Positions 16,835 through 26,451 of a stretch of 64,000 bases of DNA are shown here, in pieces. The stretch is from Microbacterium sp. Root553. Its GTDB lineage: Bacteria > Actinomycetota > Actinomycetes > Actinomycetales > Microbacteriaceae. The notes beneath the pieces were generated by a model. The model saw nothing but the letters and a program-made list of their open reading frames with translations. It did no database searches and was not told the DNA's origin. The stretch lies in the NCBI RefSeq assembly GCF_001426995.1, contig NZ_LMFY01000001.1, positions 300,241-364,240 on the forward strand, written 5' to 3'. Position numbers and translations under genes: made by a program. Within the stretch, counting starts at the first letter, position 1. Each line of letters starts with the position of its first letter.

Positions 16835-19179
16835 CGCGACGACCTCTCTCGACGTACCGGTTGCAGATCCGACAGGGGTTCACCCTCGACGATGCGGCGG
16901 AGGCGGCGGGATATCTCGCCGACCTCGGCGCGTCGTGGGCGTATCTGTCGCCGCTGCTCGCAGCGGTGCCCGGATCCGATCACGGGTACGACGTCGTCGA
17001 TCACTCCCGTGTCGACCCGGAGCGCGGAGGGCCGGAGGGCCTGACGCGATTCGCCGCTGCGGCGCGCGCGGCGGGTCTCGGCATCCTCGTCGACATCGTG
17101 CCGAACCACGTCGGCGTGGCCCTGCCGCGCGCGAACCACTGGTGGTGGGATCTGCTGCGCCTCGGCACCTCGTCGCGGCATGCGATCGCCTTCGACGTCG
17201 ACCGGCGGGTGTCGGCGGGTCGGGTGCGGCTGCCGATTCTCGGCTCGTCGCCCGCCGAGGTGCTCGCCGCCGGTGAGATCACGATCGACACCACCCCCGC
17301 AGACGACGCCCCCGACGGCACGCTGCACTACTTCGACCACGAGCTTCCGCTGGCCCCCGGCACGGCCGCCCTCGCGGACGATCTCCCCGCCCTCCTCGAC
17401 GCCCAGCACTACGAACTGCGCTTCTGGGAGGACCAGAACACCGACCTCGACTACCGCCGCTTCTTCGCGGTCTCGGAGCTCGCCGGCATCCGTGTCGAGA
17501 TCCCCGACGTCTTCGAGGAATCCCATCGGGAGATCGTGCGGTGGATCACCGAGGGCCTGGCGGACGGCCTGCGGGTGGACCACCCCGACGGGCTCGTCGA
17601 CCCCGGCACCTACCTGGAGCGCCTCGCGGATGCGACCGGCGCCGCCTACACGGTCGTCGAGAAGATCCTCGAGCCCGGCGAGGAGCTGCCCTCGTGGTGG
17701 CGCACCGACGGCACCACCGGGTACGACGCTCTCGTGGAGTTCGATCGCGTGCTGATCGACGGCGACGGCGTGCGCGCGCTCGACGAGCTCGACGCACGCC
17801 TGCGGGAGGACTCGGGCCTCCCGCCCGCCGCATCCTGGCAGGATCTCATCCACTCGACGAAGCGGATGATCGCCGACGAGCTGCTGCGGTCCGAAGTGCG
17901 ACGCCTGGTGCGCTCCCTGCCGTTCGGGGTCGTGGACGCCGAGGAGGCGCTCGCCGAGATCATCGCGAGCTTCCCCGTGTATCGCGCGTACCTGCCTGCC
18001 GGGCACGAGCATCTGCAGAATGCGCTCGATGATGCGGCCGCCCGGCGACCCGACCTCGCGACCGCGATCGCCGAGCTCGCTCCCCTGCTCGTCGACACCG
18101 ACCTCGAGATCGCCGAGCGATTCCCGCAGGTCACCGGCGCCGTGATGGCGAAGGGCGTCGAGGACACCGCCTTCTACCGCTATACGCGCCTCGGCACCCT
18201 CACCGAAGTCGGCGGCGATCCGTCGATCGCCTCGATCACGGTCGAGGCCTTCCACGACGCCCAGCGCGCGCGACTCGCGTCGTGGCCGCACTCGCTGACG
18301 GCCCTGTCGACCCACGACACGAAGCGCTCGGAGGATGTCCGGGCGCGGCTCTCGGTGCTCGCCGAGATTCCGGGGCGCTGGGCCGAGGTCCTCGCGGAGC
18401 TCCGCAGCATCGCCTCCACCGGACACGGCCCCCTCGACGCGCTGCTCTGGCAGGCGGCGGTCGGCGCCTGGCCGATCACCGCCGAGCGGATGAGCCAGTA
18501 CGGGCTCAAAGCCGCCCGAGAGGCCGCCGAGTCCACCGCCTGGCAGCATCCCGACGAGGACTTCGAGAAGGGCGTCATCGCGATCGCGGAGGCCACCGAG
18601 GGTTCCGCCCGCGAGGTGCTCGACGCCTTCGTGGCCGAGATCGTCGACGCCGGACGGGTGAACTCCCTCTCCGCGAAGCTCCTGCAGCTCACGACCCCCG
18701 GCGTCCCCGATGTGTACCAGGGCACCGAGCTGTGGGATCACTCCCTCGTCGATCCGGACAATCGGCGGCCCGTGGACTTCGGCGCGCGCGCCGACCTGCT
18801 GCGTCGGATGGATGCGGATGCCGTACGCGGCGTCCTCCCGCCGATCGACGACTCGGGCGCCGCGAAGATGCTCGTCACCTCTCGCGCGCTGCGCCTGCGC
18901 CGCGACCACCCCGAACTCTTCGACGGCTACCGCCCCGGCACCGTGGCGGGCGAGGCGTCCGCACACGCCGTCGCCGTCGACCGGGGCGGCGTCCTCGCCG
19001 TCGCGACCCGCCTCCCCGTCGGCCTCGCCGACCGGGGCGGGTGGGGCGACACCGTGCTGCTGCGGCGTGAGATCCCCGCGACCGACGTGCTGACGGGGCG
19101 GCGGATCGCCGCGGGTCCGGTACGCCTGTCCGAGCTTCTCGACACGTACCCCGTCGCCCTGCTGGTGGAGGACCGATGA
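16831..19179 (+). CDS. treY: Maltooligosyl trehalose synthase
   Basis: Converts the reducing-end alpha-1,4 bond of maltodextrins into alpha,alpha-1,1, producing maltooligosyltrehalose. The 782-aa protein has [16 protein letters not shown] at the N-terminus (typical TreY), nucleophile region [13 protein letters not shown], acid/base region [12 protein letters not shown], and [15 protein letters not shown]. Length is normal. Overlaps glgX and treZ by 4 bases each, so the three enzymes are co-translated. With TreZ it makes trehalose from glycogen, usually for osmotic or desiccation stress. Confidence 0.95.
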   Translation: MTRRPLSTYRLQIRQGFTLDDAAEAAGYLADLGASWAYLSPLLAAVPGSDHGYDVVDHSRVDPERGGPEGLTRFAAAARAAGLGILVDIVPNHVGVALPRANHWWWDLLRLGTSSRHAIAFDVDRRVSAGRVRLPILGSSPAEVLAAGEITIDTTPADDAPDGTLHYFDHELPLAPGTAALADDLPALLDAQHYELRFWEDQNTDLDYRRFFAVSELAGIRVEIPDVFEESHREIVRWITEGLADGLRVDHPDGLVDPGTYLERLADATGAAYTVVEKILEPGEELPSWWRTDGTTGYDALVEFDRVLIDGDGVRALDELDARLREDSGLPPAASWQDLIHSTKRMIADELLRSEVRRLVRSLPFGVVDAEEALAEIIASFPVYRAYLPAGHEHLQNALDDAAARRPDLATAIAELAPLLVDTDLEIAERFPQVTGAVMAKGVEDTAFYRYTRLGTLTEVGGDPSIASITVEAFHDAQRARLASWPHSLTALSTHDTKRSEDVRARLSVLAEIPGRWAEVLAELRSIASTGHGPLDALLWQAAVGAWPITAERMSQYGLKAAREAAESTAWQHPDEDFEKGVIAIAEATEGSAREVLDAFVAEIVDAGRVNSLSAKLLQLTTPGVPDVYQGTELWDHSLVDPDNRRPVDFGARADLLRRMDADAVRGVLPPIDDSGAAKMLVTSRALRLRRDHPELFDGYRPGTVAGEASAHAVAVDRGGVLAVATRLPVGLADRGGWGDTVLLRREIPATDVLTGRRIAAGPVRLSELLDTYPVALLVEDR

Positions 19180-20936
19180 TCTCCGTCTGGGCGCCGCGCG
19201 CCGAGTCCGTGCGGCTTCGCCGACTCACCCCGGCCTGCGTGACCATCTCGGAGCACGATCTCAGCCGTGACGGACAGCCCGACGGGTGGTGGAGCTCCGA
19301 CGTCGCCATGGCCGAAGGCGAGCGCTACGGATTCCTGCTCGACGAGAGCTCGATGCTGCGCCCAGACCCGCGGTCGCGTCGACAGCCCCGAGGCGTGCAC
19401 GGACCGTCGGCGCTCTACGATGCGTCCCGGTTCGAGTGGACGGACGACGACTGGGCAGGGCGCGAGCTCGCCGGGGGCATCGTCTACGAGCTGCATGTGG
19501 GGACCTTCACGCCGGAGGGGACCCTCGACGCGCTGATCGGACGACTCGACCACCTCGTCTCCCTGGGCGTCACCCATGTCGAACTGCTGCCGGTGAATGC
19601 GTTCAGCGGACGATGGAACTGGGGATACGACGGAGTGCTGTGGTACGCCGTCCACGAGGGCTACGGCGGGCCCGCCGGGTACCAGCGACTCGTCGATGCC
19701 GCGCACGCCCGCGGGCTCGCGGTGATCCAGGACGTCGTCTACAACCATCTCGGCCCGAGCGGCAACTACCTTCCCGAGTTCGGTCCGTACCTGCGCGACG
19801 GCGAGCACAACACGTCCTGGGGGGACTCGCTGAATCTGAGCGAGCCGACCGTGCGCGAGTACATCCTCGAGAACGCGCTCATGTGGCTGCGCGACTTCCA
19901 CGTCGACGGTCTGCGCCTCGATGCCGTGCATGCGCTGCACGACGAGCAGACCCCGCACATCCTCCAGGAGATGGCGGAACGCGTCGATGCTCTCGCCGCC
20001 GAGCTCGGCCGACCGCTCACCCTCATCGCGGAGTCCGACCTCAACGACCCCACCCTCGTCCTGCCCAGGGACGAGGGCGGATACGGACTGACCGCGCAGT
20101 GGTCGGACGATTGGCACCATGCGGTGCACGTCGCCCTCACCGGGGAGACCGAGGGCTACTACGCCGACTTCGCCGCCTCGGATGCCGTCGCGAAGGTGTC
20201 GCAGAGCGGTTTCTTCCACGACGGAACCCACTCCTCCTTCCGCGGCCGCGCGCACGGGCATCCACTGCCGGCCGAGGTTCCGTCCTGGCGCCTGGTCACC
20301 TTCACCCAGGACCATGATCAGATCGGGAACCGCGCGGCGGGCGACCGGCTCTCGGCATCGCTGTCGGCGGATCGCCTCGCGGTCGCCGCCGTGCTCACGC
20401 TCACCGCGCCGGGCACACCGATGCTGTTCATGGGCGAGGAATGGGGGGCGACCACGCCCTGGCAGTTCTTCACCTCGCACGAGGAGCCGGAGCTCGCCAA
20501 GGCCACCGCCGAAGGTCGCATCGCCGAGTTCGCGCGCATGGGGTGGGACCCCGCCCAGGTGCCCGACCCGCAGGATCCGGCGACCTTCGAGCGCTCGCAC
20601 CTCGACTGGGCCGAGCTCGACCGCCCTCGGCAGGCGCGCATGCTCGATCTTCATCGACGACTGATCGCGCTGCGCCGGGAACTGCCCGATCTCACCGACC
20701 CCGATCTCGCGCACACCCGTGTGACCGTGATGCACGAGGATGCCGCCCCCGATGCCCGCGCGTACCGCCTCGATCGCGGCGACGTGTCGGTGCTGGTGAA
20801 CCTGACCGCCGGCGAGATCGAGTTCGAGCTGGCGCCCGACGCCCGGGTGCTGCTCGAGACCACGCCTGTGCGCATCTCCTCCCGGACCATCGCGCTCCCC
20901 TCCGAGTCGGCGGTTATCGTCGGGCCGGCCGACTAG
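19176..20936 (+). CDS. treZ: Maltooligosyl trehalose trehalohydrolase
   Basis: Releases free trehalose from the TreY product. The 586-aa GH13 protein has an N-terminal CBM48-like domain ([15 protein letters not shown]), then GIVYELHVGTFTPEGT, the nucleophile Asp in GLRLDAVHAL, the Glu in LIAESDLND and the transition-state residues in FTQDHDQIGNRAAG. ATG 19176 overlaps the treY stop by 4 bases. Last gene of the glycogen-to-trehalose operon; no treS or otsA is present here. Confidence 0.94.
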   Translation: MISVWAPRAESVRLRRLTPACVTISEHDLSRDGQPDGWWSSDVAMAEGERYGFLLDESSMLRPDPRSRRQPRGVHGPSALYDASRFEWTDDDWAGRELAGGIVYELHVGTFTPEGTLDALIGRLDHLVSLGVTHVELLPVNAFSGRWNWGYDGVLWYAVHEGYGGPAGYQRLVDAAHARGLAVIQDVVYNHLGPSGNYLPEFGPYLRDGEHNTSWGDSLNLSEPTVREYILENALMWLRDFHVDGLRLDAVHALHDEQTPHILQEMAERVDALAAELGRPLTLIAESDLNDPTLVLPRDEGGYGLTAQWSDDWHHAVHVALTGETEGYYADFAASDAVAKVSQSGFFHDGTHSSFRGRAHGHPLPAEVPSWRLVTFTQDHDQIGNRAAGDRLSASLSADRLAVAAVLTLTAPGTPMLFMGEEWGATTPWQFFTSHEEPELAKATAEGRIAEFARMGWDPAQVPDPQDPATFERSHLDWAELDRPRQARMLDLHRRLIALRRELPDLTDPDLAHTRVTVMHEDAAPDARAYRLDRGDVSVLVNLTAGEIEFELAPDARVLLETTPVRISSRTIALPSESAVIVGPAD

Positions 20937-20988
20937 GGTCCATCGATACACGATCCGCTGAGTTCAGTATTTTGTGTACAGTTGGCGT

Positions 20989-21321
20989 GTGACGCTGACC
21001 GCCTCCCCCACCCACACCGCCGCCGTGGCTCGCCTCGGGCATGCCCTCTCCGATCCGACGAGGGCGGCGATCCTCCTGGCGCTCCGCGAGACTCCGGCAT
21101 ACCCCTCCGATCTCGCCGACGAGCTCGGAGTCAGCCGCCAGCTCCTCTCGAATCATCTGGCGTGCCTGCGCGGATGCGGTCTCGTCGAGGGGATCCCCGA
21201 CGGACGCCGCAGCCGCTATCACCTCGCCGACCCGCACCTCGCCCCGGCACTGGACGAGCTGATGCGTGTGATGCTGATCGTCGAGCCCGACTGCTGCGAC
21301 TCCGACGGATGCACCTGCTGA
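20989..21321 (+). CDS. CmtR-like ArsR family metal-sensing repressor
   Basis: A 110-aa winged-helix repressor closely resembling mycobacterial CmtR (Cd/Pb sensor): ALSDPTRAAILLAL, then NHLACLRGCGLV, which contains the two alpha4R cysteines equivalent to CmtR Cys57 and Cys61. The C-terminus CCDSDGCTC offers four more cysteines where CmtR has its third ligand Cys102. GTG 20989 is preferred; a possible -10 (TATTTT, 20968-20973) would put the transcript start near 20980, so the mRNA is nearly leaderless. An in-frame GTG at 20974 is the alternative. It overlaps the following transporter by 1 base. Confidence 0.87.
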   Translation: MTLTASPTHTAAVARLGHALSDPTRAAILLALRETPAYPSDLADELGVSRQLLSNHLACLRGCGLVEGIPDGRRSRYHLADPHLAPALDELMRVMLIVEPDCCDSDGCTC

Positions 21322-22022
21322 TGTCGACGCTCACGATCACCCCCGACCGACGAGCACGGCTGCAGCGACGCATCCGTCTCATCGTCGCGTTCACCATCGT
21401 CTACAACCTCATCGAAGCCGTCGTGGCGATCGCCGCAGGCTCCGTCGCCTCCTCCGCCGCCCTGATCGGCTTCGGGTTGGACTCGAGCATCGAGGTGCTC
21501 TCGGCCGCCGCCGTCGCGTGGCAGTTCACCCGGCGCGACCCCGAACGGTGGGAGAAGCCCACGCTGCGGGTGATCGCGGTCGCGTTCTTCGCACTGGCGG
21601 CCTACGTCACGGCGACCTCGCTGTGGGCGCTGATCGGCGGGGAACGACCGGAGCACAGCACGGTCGGTCTCGTGCTCACCGCTCTGAGTGTGGCGATCAT
21701 GCCGATCGTGTCGCTCGCCGAGAGGCGTGCGGGCCGCGAGATCGGCTCGGCCACCGCCGTCGCCGACTCGATGCAGACACTGATCTGCACCTACCTCTCG
21801 GCCGCGGTCCTGGTGGGGCTGGCCCTCAACAGCCTGTTCGGATGGTGGTGGGCGGATGCGGTCGCAGGACTCGTGATCGCGGTCTTCGCCGTGCGGGAGG
21901 GCGTGGAGGCCTGGCGCGGGGACGCGTGCGCCACCTCGGTCGGCATGATCCTCGAGGACGATCACGACGGCGATCACGATCACGACCACGACCACGACCG
22001 CGACGGCCGCGCGCACCGCTGA
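21321..22022 (+). CDS. CDF-family cation efflux transporter with His/Asp-rich tail
   Basis: A 233-aa transporter with six predicted TM segments. LIEAVVAIAAG and GFGLDSSIEVLSAAAV form the TM1-TM2 region, AVADSMQTLICTYLS the TM5 region where metal-binding residues lie in cation diffusion facilitators. The C-terminus ends with an alternating His-Asp run (HDGDHDHDHDHDRDG), a likely metal-buffering tail, instead of the usual cytoplasmic domain. Co-transcribed with the CmtR-like sensor, so cadmium, lead or zinc efflux is the likely role. The exact metal is not determined by sequence. Confidence 0.85.
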   Translation: MSTLTITPDRRARLQRRIRLIVAFTIVYNLIEAVVAIAAGSVASSAALIGFGLDSSIEVLSAAAVAWQFTRRDPERWEKPTLRVIAVAFFALAAYVTATSLWALIGGERPEHSTVGLVLTALSVAIMPIVSLAERRAGREIGSATAVADSMQTLICTYLSAAVLVGLALNSLFGWWWADAVAGLVIAVFAVREGVEAWRGDACATSVGMILEDDHDGDHDHDHDHDRDGRAHR

Positions 22023-22028
22023 CGCGAC

Positions 22029-22631
22029 TCAGATCCAGCCGCGCGCCTCGGCCATCAGCACCGCCTGCTGCCGCGTGCCGACCCCGAGCTTCGCCAGCAC
22101 CGCGGAGATGTGGTTGCGCACTGTGCCGGGGGCGAGCGAGAGGCTCCGGGCGATCTGCCCCGTGGTCTCGCCGCGGCGCCCCGCGCGCAGCACATCGAGC
22201 TCACGATCGGTCAGCGGCGAGCGCTCGTCGCTGAGCGCGTCGGCGGCGATCTCGGGATCGACGTACCGCGCGCCCGCGGCGACGCGGCGGATCACGTCGG
22301 CGACCTGGTCGGCGCCCCGCGACTTCGGCAGGAACCCCGAGACGCCCGAGGCGAGGGCGCGCCGCAGCACTCCGGGGCGCGCGTGGCGGGTGACGACCAC
22401 GCACCGCGTGGCGATCGCCCTGCCGAGCTTCTCGGCGACCTCGACCCCGTCGAGTCCGGGCATCTCGAGGTCGAGCAGGCACACGTCGGGCTTCAGCTCC
22501 AGCGCCCGGGCGAGGGCCTCCTCGCCGTCGACGCACTCGGCGACGACCTCGATGTCCCCCTCGAGTCGCAGCAGCGCGGCGAGCGCGGAGCGGATCATCC
22601 CCTCGTCGTCGGCGAGCAGCACCCGGATCAT
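22029..22631 (-). CDS. NarL/LuxR-type response regulator
   Basis: A 200-aa two-domain regulator: receiver (VLLADDEGMIRSAL with the acidic pair; phosphoacceptor Asp in VCLLDLEMPGLDG; Lys in LPKSRGA) and LuxR-type helix-turn-helix LTDRELDVLRAGRRGETTGQIARSLSLAPGTVRNHI (residues about 138-195). Overlaps the histidine kinase gene by 4 bases. The pair resembles the DesK/DesR group. No cognate ABC transporter is adjacent, so the output is unknown. Confidence 0.92.
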   Translation of the reverse strand: MIRVLLADDEGMIRSALAALLRLEGDIEVVAECVDGEEALARALELKPDVCLLDLEMPGLDGVEVAEKLGRAIATRCVVVTRHARPGVLRRALASGVSGFLPKSRGADQVADVIRRVAAGARYVDPEIAADALSDERSPLTDRELDVLRAGRRGETTGQIARSLSLAPGTVRNHISAVLAKLGVGTRQQAVLMAEARGWI

Positions 22632-23848
22632 CGCATCGCCCTCTCGTCGGATGCCGCGATCGCGGCGGGCACCGTCACGACCACGACGAACTCCCCCTCA
22701 TCGTCGCGGATCTCCAGTGTGCCACCGGCCTCCGTGATACGCCGCCTGACGCCGTCCAGCCCGGAGCCGATCGGCTGCACCACGGCATCCGCGCCGACGT
22801 CGTTCGCCACCTCGTAGCGCCATCCCTCGGGCGCGCGCCCCAGGGCGAGACGCGCGTGCCCGCCCGCTCCATGGCGCAGCACATTCGTCGTGGTCTCCCG
22901 GATGACGGGCCCCAGAGCCGAGGACGGCGCGTCATCGGCATCCGGGGCGATCTCCGCCTGCACCTGGAGACCGGCGGCCGCGAGCAGATCGCGGGCATTC
23001 GCCACCTCGTCGCCGAGGGGCACCGAACGGAACCGGGTCGCGAGGTCGCGCGTGCCCTGGCGTGCCTCGTCGACGCTCACCCGCGCGGCCCGCAGCTGCT
23101 CGAGGGCGGCATCCGGGTCGAGGGGCAGCAGACGCTCGGCGAGCTCGAGCTGCAGGGCGATCACCTGCAGGTGGTGACCCTGCAGGTCGTGCACGTCGGT
23201 GGCGACGCGCAGGCGCTCCTGGGTCGCGGCGAGACGCGCCTCCGAGGCCCGCGCGCGATCGAGGGTGACGAGAACGTCCCACCACCAGAGCGAGCTCACC
23301 GACATCGCCGGGATGAGGATCGCGTAGAACGCGGCGATCCACCCCGGCCCTCCCGGCTGGACCGCTCCCCTCACTCCGTCGACGAACGCGGCGCCCACGA
23401 GCAGGGCGGTCATCAGCGCCACGACCCGGAGCCGGATGCCCTTGGGCCAGTTGAGCAGCACCACCGATTGCGCGACCGGCATCAGCGCGAGCAACCAGCT
23501 GTCGACCACCACCCCGGCGACCACCCCGTAGACGACCGCGATCAGCAGCGGCGGGGCGATGCGCGTCCACGCGATGCCGGGCTCGGCGTCGACCCGATGC
23601 CGGTAGGCCCACAGCAGCACGATCGTGGACAGCCACCAGACGAGTCCGCCGACGCCCACGACGATCCACCCTGCACCCGGACCCGGCACCGCCAGTGCCT
23701 GCAGTGCCCACACCAGCACGAGGAACAGCTCGAGGAATACCACGGCCGAGAACGTGTACCACCAGGTCGCGGTGATGCCGCGGGCGAGCTGCCGCTGACC
23801 GGGAGGGGGATCGACGAGCGGATCGACCGGGCGGGAGGAGGGGCTCAT
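22628..23848 (-). CDS. Sensor histidine kinase, HisKA_3 (DesK-like) type
   Basis: A 406-aa membrane kinase with about five to six TM segments in residues 25-185, a coiled-coil dimerisation helix with phosphoacceptor His in VATDVHDLQGHHLQVI, and a HATPase domain (IRETTTNVLRHG N-box, GSGLDGVRRRI G-box). The phosphohistidine is the first His of HDLQGHHLQ. Partner of the overlapping response regulator. Signal unknown; the lack of an extracytoplasmic domain suggests membrane-state sensing. Confidence 0.9.
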   Translation of the reverse strand: MSPSSRPVDPLVDPPPGQRQLARGITATWWYTFSAVVFLELFLVLVWALQALAVPGPGAGWIVVGVGGLVWWLSTIVLLWAYRHRVDAEPGIAWTRIAPPLLIAVVYGVVAGVVVDSWLLALMPVAQSVVLLNWPKGIRLRVVALMTALLVGAAFVDGVRGAVQPGGPGWIAAFYAILIPAMSVSSLWWWDVLVTLDRARASEARLAATQERLRVATDVHDLQGHHLQVIALQLELAERLLPLDPDAALEQLRAARVSVDEARQGTRDLATRFRSVPLGDEVANARDLLAAAGLQVQAEIAPDADDAPSSALGPVIRETTTNVLRHGAGGHARLALGRAPEGWRYEVANDVGADAVVQPIGSGLDGVRRRITEAGGTLEIRDDEGEFVVVVTVPAAIAASDERAMR

Positions 23849-24002
23849 GCCCCCACGATACGGGCGTGACAGATGTCATGGATGCCGCAGGCGAACCACC
23901 CGGAAAGCGGTGACGACCCGACACTGCCGTCGACGCACGATGCGCGATGGACTGTAGTCATCGCGGCGGAGAGACCGGCGCACAGACCAACGGGAGAGAT
24001 CC

Positions 24003-24557
24003 ATGAACCTCATCGAGACGTTCCAGGGCTTCGTCGCCCAGGTGCCCGAACTCATCCAGCCGCTCATCATCGCGCTCGCCGGCGCGATCCCGTTCATCGA
24101 GGGCGAGGGGGCGGTGTCGATCGGCATCATCGGCGGCATCCATCCGGTGATCGCCGCGATCGCCGCGATCGTGGGCAACTTCCTCTGCGTCGCCATCCTC
24201 GTGATCGCCGGCTCCGGTGCCCGCTCGGCGATCGTGAAGCGCACGCGGAGCCGGGAGGCGGTCGCCGCCGGCGGCGCGGGCAGCGCCGGAGGCGGTGTCT
24301 CGGAGACCGTCGACGCCGGCGGCTCCGACCGTGGCAGTGCCCGCCGCGAGAAGTTCCAGCGTGCGTTCGAGCGCTACGGCGTTCCGGGCGTCAGCCTGCT
24401 CGGTCCGCTGCTGCTGCCGACCCACTTCACCGCGACGATGCTCGCCGCCTCCGGCATCGGCAAGGCACGTATCCTCATCTGGCAGGCCGTGGCGATCATC
24501 GGCTGGACGACGATCGTCGCCGTCATCGTCGGCGGCGCGGTCTCCGCGATCCGCTGA
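24003..24557 (+). CDS. Small multidrug export family (PF06695-type) membrane protein
   Basis: A 184-aa protein with an N-terminal amphipathic segment, GAIPFIEGEGAVSIGIIGGIHP (family hallmark with the conserved E-x-x-GA), a long TM pair, a Gly-rich linker and a C-terminal FERYGVPGVSLLGPLLLPTHFTA motif. The Gly/Ala-rich linker (residues about 88-110) is longer than usual. ATG 24003 follows GGGAGA. Function in this family is poorly known. A strong hairpin follows at 24598. Confidence 0.78.
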   Translation: MNLIETFQGFVAQVPELIQPLIIALAGAIPFIEGEGAVSIGIIGGIHPVIAAIAAIVGNFLCVAILVIAGSGARSAIVKRTRSREAVAAGGAGSAGGGVSETVDAGGSDRGSARREKFQRAFERYGVPGVSLLGPLLLPTHFTATMLAASGIGKARILIWQAVAIIGWTTIVAVIVGGAVSAIR

Positions 24558-24597
24558 CCCGTCGCGGCCCGTCCCCGGATGGGACTTCGCACGGCAC

Positions 24598-24640
24598 ACG
24601 ACACGAGGCGGTCACCCCTTCGGTGACCGCCTCGTGTCGT
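24598..24640. terminator. Perfect 19-bp stem, bidirectional terminator
   Basis: Left arm 24598-24616 (ACGACACGAGGCGGTCACC) is exactly complementary to 24622-24640, with a 5-base loop. It lies between convergent genes, 41 bases after the multidrug-export stop and 16 bases from the surface-protein stop. Confidence 0.82.
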
Positions 24641-24655
24641 CTGTGTCCCGTCTGC

Positions 24656-26299
24656 TCAGAGCTGTTCGGCGCTCGCACGGCGCCGGGCCGCGACGCCGGT
24701 GGCGATGCCGCCACCCGCGATCAGCGCGACGGCGAGCGCCAGGAACCCGTACCCGATCTCGCCTCCGGTCAGCGCCAGCCCGCCGGGAGGCGGAGTCCGC
24801 ACGCCCGGAGGCGGCGTCGGGGTGGGGGGCACAGTCGGCGGCACAGACGGCGGGGGCGTCGTCGGCGGAACGGATGGCGGCGGCGTCACCGGATTCGCGG
24901 TGTTGGTGAGTGTCAGCGCCACCCCCGCGTTCGACGACGGCGTGACCTCGAAGGTTCCGTTGCCGACGTCGACGACGCCCTCACCGGTAATCGTCCAGGG
25001 GCCCCAGGTGACGCCCTCGATGCTCGGCAGGTCGACCTCCTCGATCACGAATGTCGACCCCAGAGGTGCCCTCGTGCTGGCGACGGATTCGCCGACCGGC
25101 ACCGTCATGGCCGTGGCGGGGGCATCGGATCCCTTCACGGAGTACCGCACGGTGTACGTCGCCGAGCGCGCGGCCTCTGCCAGCGGGCCGGTGAGCTGCT
25201 TCATGATCGAGAACCGGGTGAATTCGACACCGGTGCCGCCTCCTCCGCCCGACTCGGTGACGGTGTGCGTGGCCGACGTCTCGAAGGTGTTCACGACCGC
25301 CTTGTTGCCGAAGACGTCGCCCGGCGCCACCGGGCCGTCGGCCTGCGTGTAATAGATCAGCTCGTAGGCGAAGCCGCTGTGCGGGAGCCCGGATGCCGTG
25401 AATCGGAAGGAGCCGCCGTCGTCGGCGAACACCGTCTGGTAGCTCTCGGGACCGAGGACGGTCCAGCCGCCCACGAGCTGTCCGTTCTCCACCGCCTGCT
25501 GCCGCAGCAGCACCTCGCCCGTGTAGTGGTGTGCGCTGTGGGTGCCGTCGAGGGTGTCGGCGATCGTGAAGGATCCGTCGGTGACGTATCCGCTCGGGAC
25601 TCCGACGACCCACTTCAGCCGGCCGTCGGTCGTGGTCTGACCACCGAACTTGTAGGGCTTCGCCTGCTCCGTGGGGTTTGTGGGCACGATGCCGCCGTCT
25701 CCGGGGAGGTCGACGATCTCGATCGTGTCTCCCAGGTCGAACTCGACCGTCTCGTCGGTCGTGGACTGCGATGCCCTGGCCTGCATCCAGAAGGTGCCGC
25801 CCACGTCTTCCTTACCCTCGACGGCGTCGGTGAGCGTGCACACCATGTCGGGCCCCTGCCCCGCGGCGACGACGCATGTCGCCATGACCTCGTTCGTCTC
25901 CGGGTCGAGGATGTCGAACGTGCCCGCGGCCTGACGGCTGAACTCGGCAGGCAGGGTCATGCCGAAGGTCTCCCCGGCGTGCGCCCCCTCCGGCACGCTC
26001 CAGTCACCGGAGATTCGCACCGTCTGCCACTGCTCGAGCGGACCGCCCCCGTTCTGCCCCTCGAGCACCACGTTCGAGATCGCACCGGGGTAGGTCACCG
26101 TCGGCGCGGCGGCCGCAGGCAGCGCGCCCCCGAGCAGACCCGCGATGCCCATGAGCATCGCCACCACGATCGCGACGACGCGTCGCCTCGGCGATACGGC
26201 CCCCGTTCCGTTCTCGATCCGTCTCTCCGACGTCTCGTCGCCGCTCATCGTTCTGCGTGCACGCACGACATCACACTCCCCAGTCATCATCTTCGGCAT
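24656..26299 (-). CDS. LAxTG-anchored Ig-like surface protein
   Basis: A 547-aa secreted protein. The N-terminus has a hydrophobic signal segment (RRRVVAIVVAMLMGIAGLLGG, abbreviated, ending before AAAAPTV), then a Ser/Thr-poor beta-rich region with an SDR-like adhesin fold (YPGAISNVVLEGQ), a DUF5979-type domain (FSIMKQLTGPLAEAARSATYTV), a Pro-rich stalk (PPPSVPPTTPPPSVPP), and LALTGG followed by a TM helix and RRRASAEQL. LALTGG fits the class E sortase LAxTG motif. No sortase is in the window. Start 26299 is uncertain; see the hairpin next to it. Confidence 0.8.
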   Translation of the reverse strand: MPKMMTGECDVVRARRTMSGDETSERRIENGTGAVSPRRRVVAIVVAMLMGIAGLLGGALPAAAAPTVTYPGAISNVVLEGQNGGGPLEQWQTVRISGDWSVPEGAHAGETFGMTLPAEFSRQAAGTFDILDPETNEVMATCVVAAGQGPDMVCTLTDAVEGKEDVGGTFWMQARASQSTTDETVEFDLGDTIEIVDLPGDGGIVPTNPTEQAKPYKFGGQTTTDGRLKWVVGVPSGYVTDGSFTIADTLDGTHSAHHYTGEVLLRQQAVENGQLVGGWTVLGPESYQTVFADDGGSFRFTASGLPHSGFAYELIYYTQADGPVAPGDVFGNKAVVNTFETSATHTVTESGGGGGTGVEFTRFSIMKQLTGPLAEAARSATYTVRYSVKGSDAPATAMTVPVGESVASTRAPLGSTFVIEEVDLPSIEGVTWGPWTITGEGVVDVGNGTFEVTPSSNAGVALTLTNTANPVTPPPSVPPTTPPPSVPPTVPPTPTPPPGVRTPPPGGLALTGGEIGYGFLALAVALIAGGGIATGVAARRRASAEQL

Positions 26300-26305
26300 C
26301 TACTC

Positions 26306-26327
26306 GGACCACTCCCAGTCGTGGTCC
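26306..26327. promoter_or_regulatory. Hairpin between AGGAGG and start codon of surface protein
   Basis: GGACCAC (26306-26312) pairs with GTGGTCC (26321-26327). On the minus strand the sequence reads AGGAGG (26331-26326), hairpin, six bases, then ATG 26299. If the hairpin forms it would bring the ribosome binding site to a normal distance from ATG. Confidence 0.45.
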
Positions 26328-26369
26328 TCCTAAGAGATCAGGAAAGGGGCCTCCCATTACGCGCATCTC

Positions 26370-26390
26370 GGAATACACCTGCGGTATTCC
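26370..26390. promoter_or_regulatory. 7-7-7 inverted repeat in divergent promoter region
   Basis: GGAATAC (26370-26376), 7 bases, GTATTCC (26384-26390). It lies between the divergent surface-protein gene and the 127-aa membrane-protein gene. A dyad of this size and spacing is a likely transcription factor site. Confidence 0.45.
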
Positions 26391-26451
26391 GGCACAGCGC
26401 GTATCGAGCCGCTGTGCCGCCGATGCCTCAGGACGTCTCTACGATGAAGGC

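Noticed and set aside
16555..18966. 803-codon minus-strand frame over treY
   Set aside because: Shadow of treY, low-complexity Arg/Gly/Val composition.
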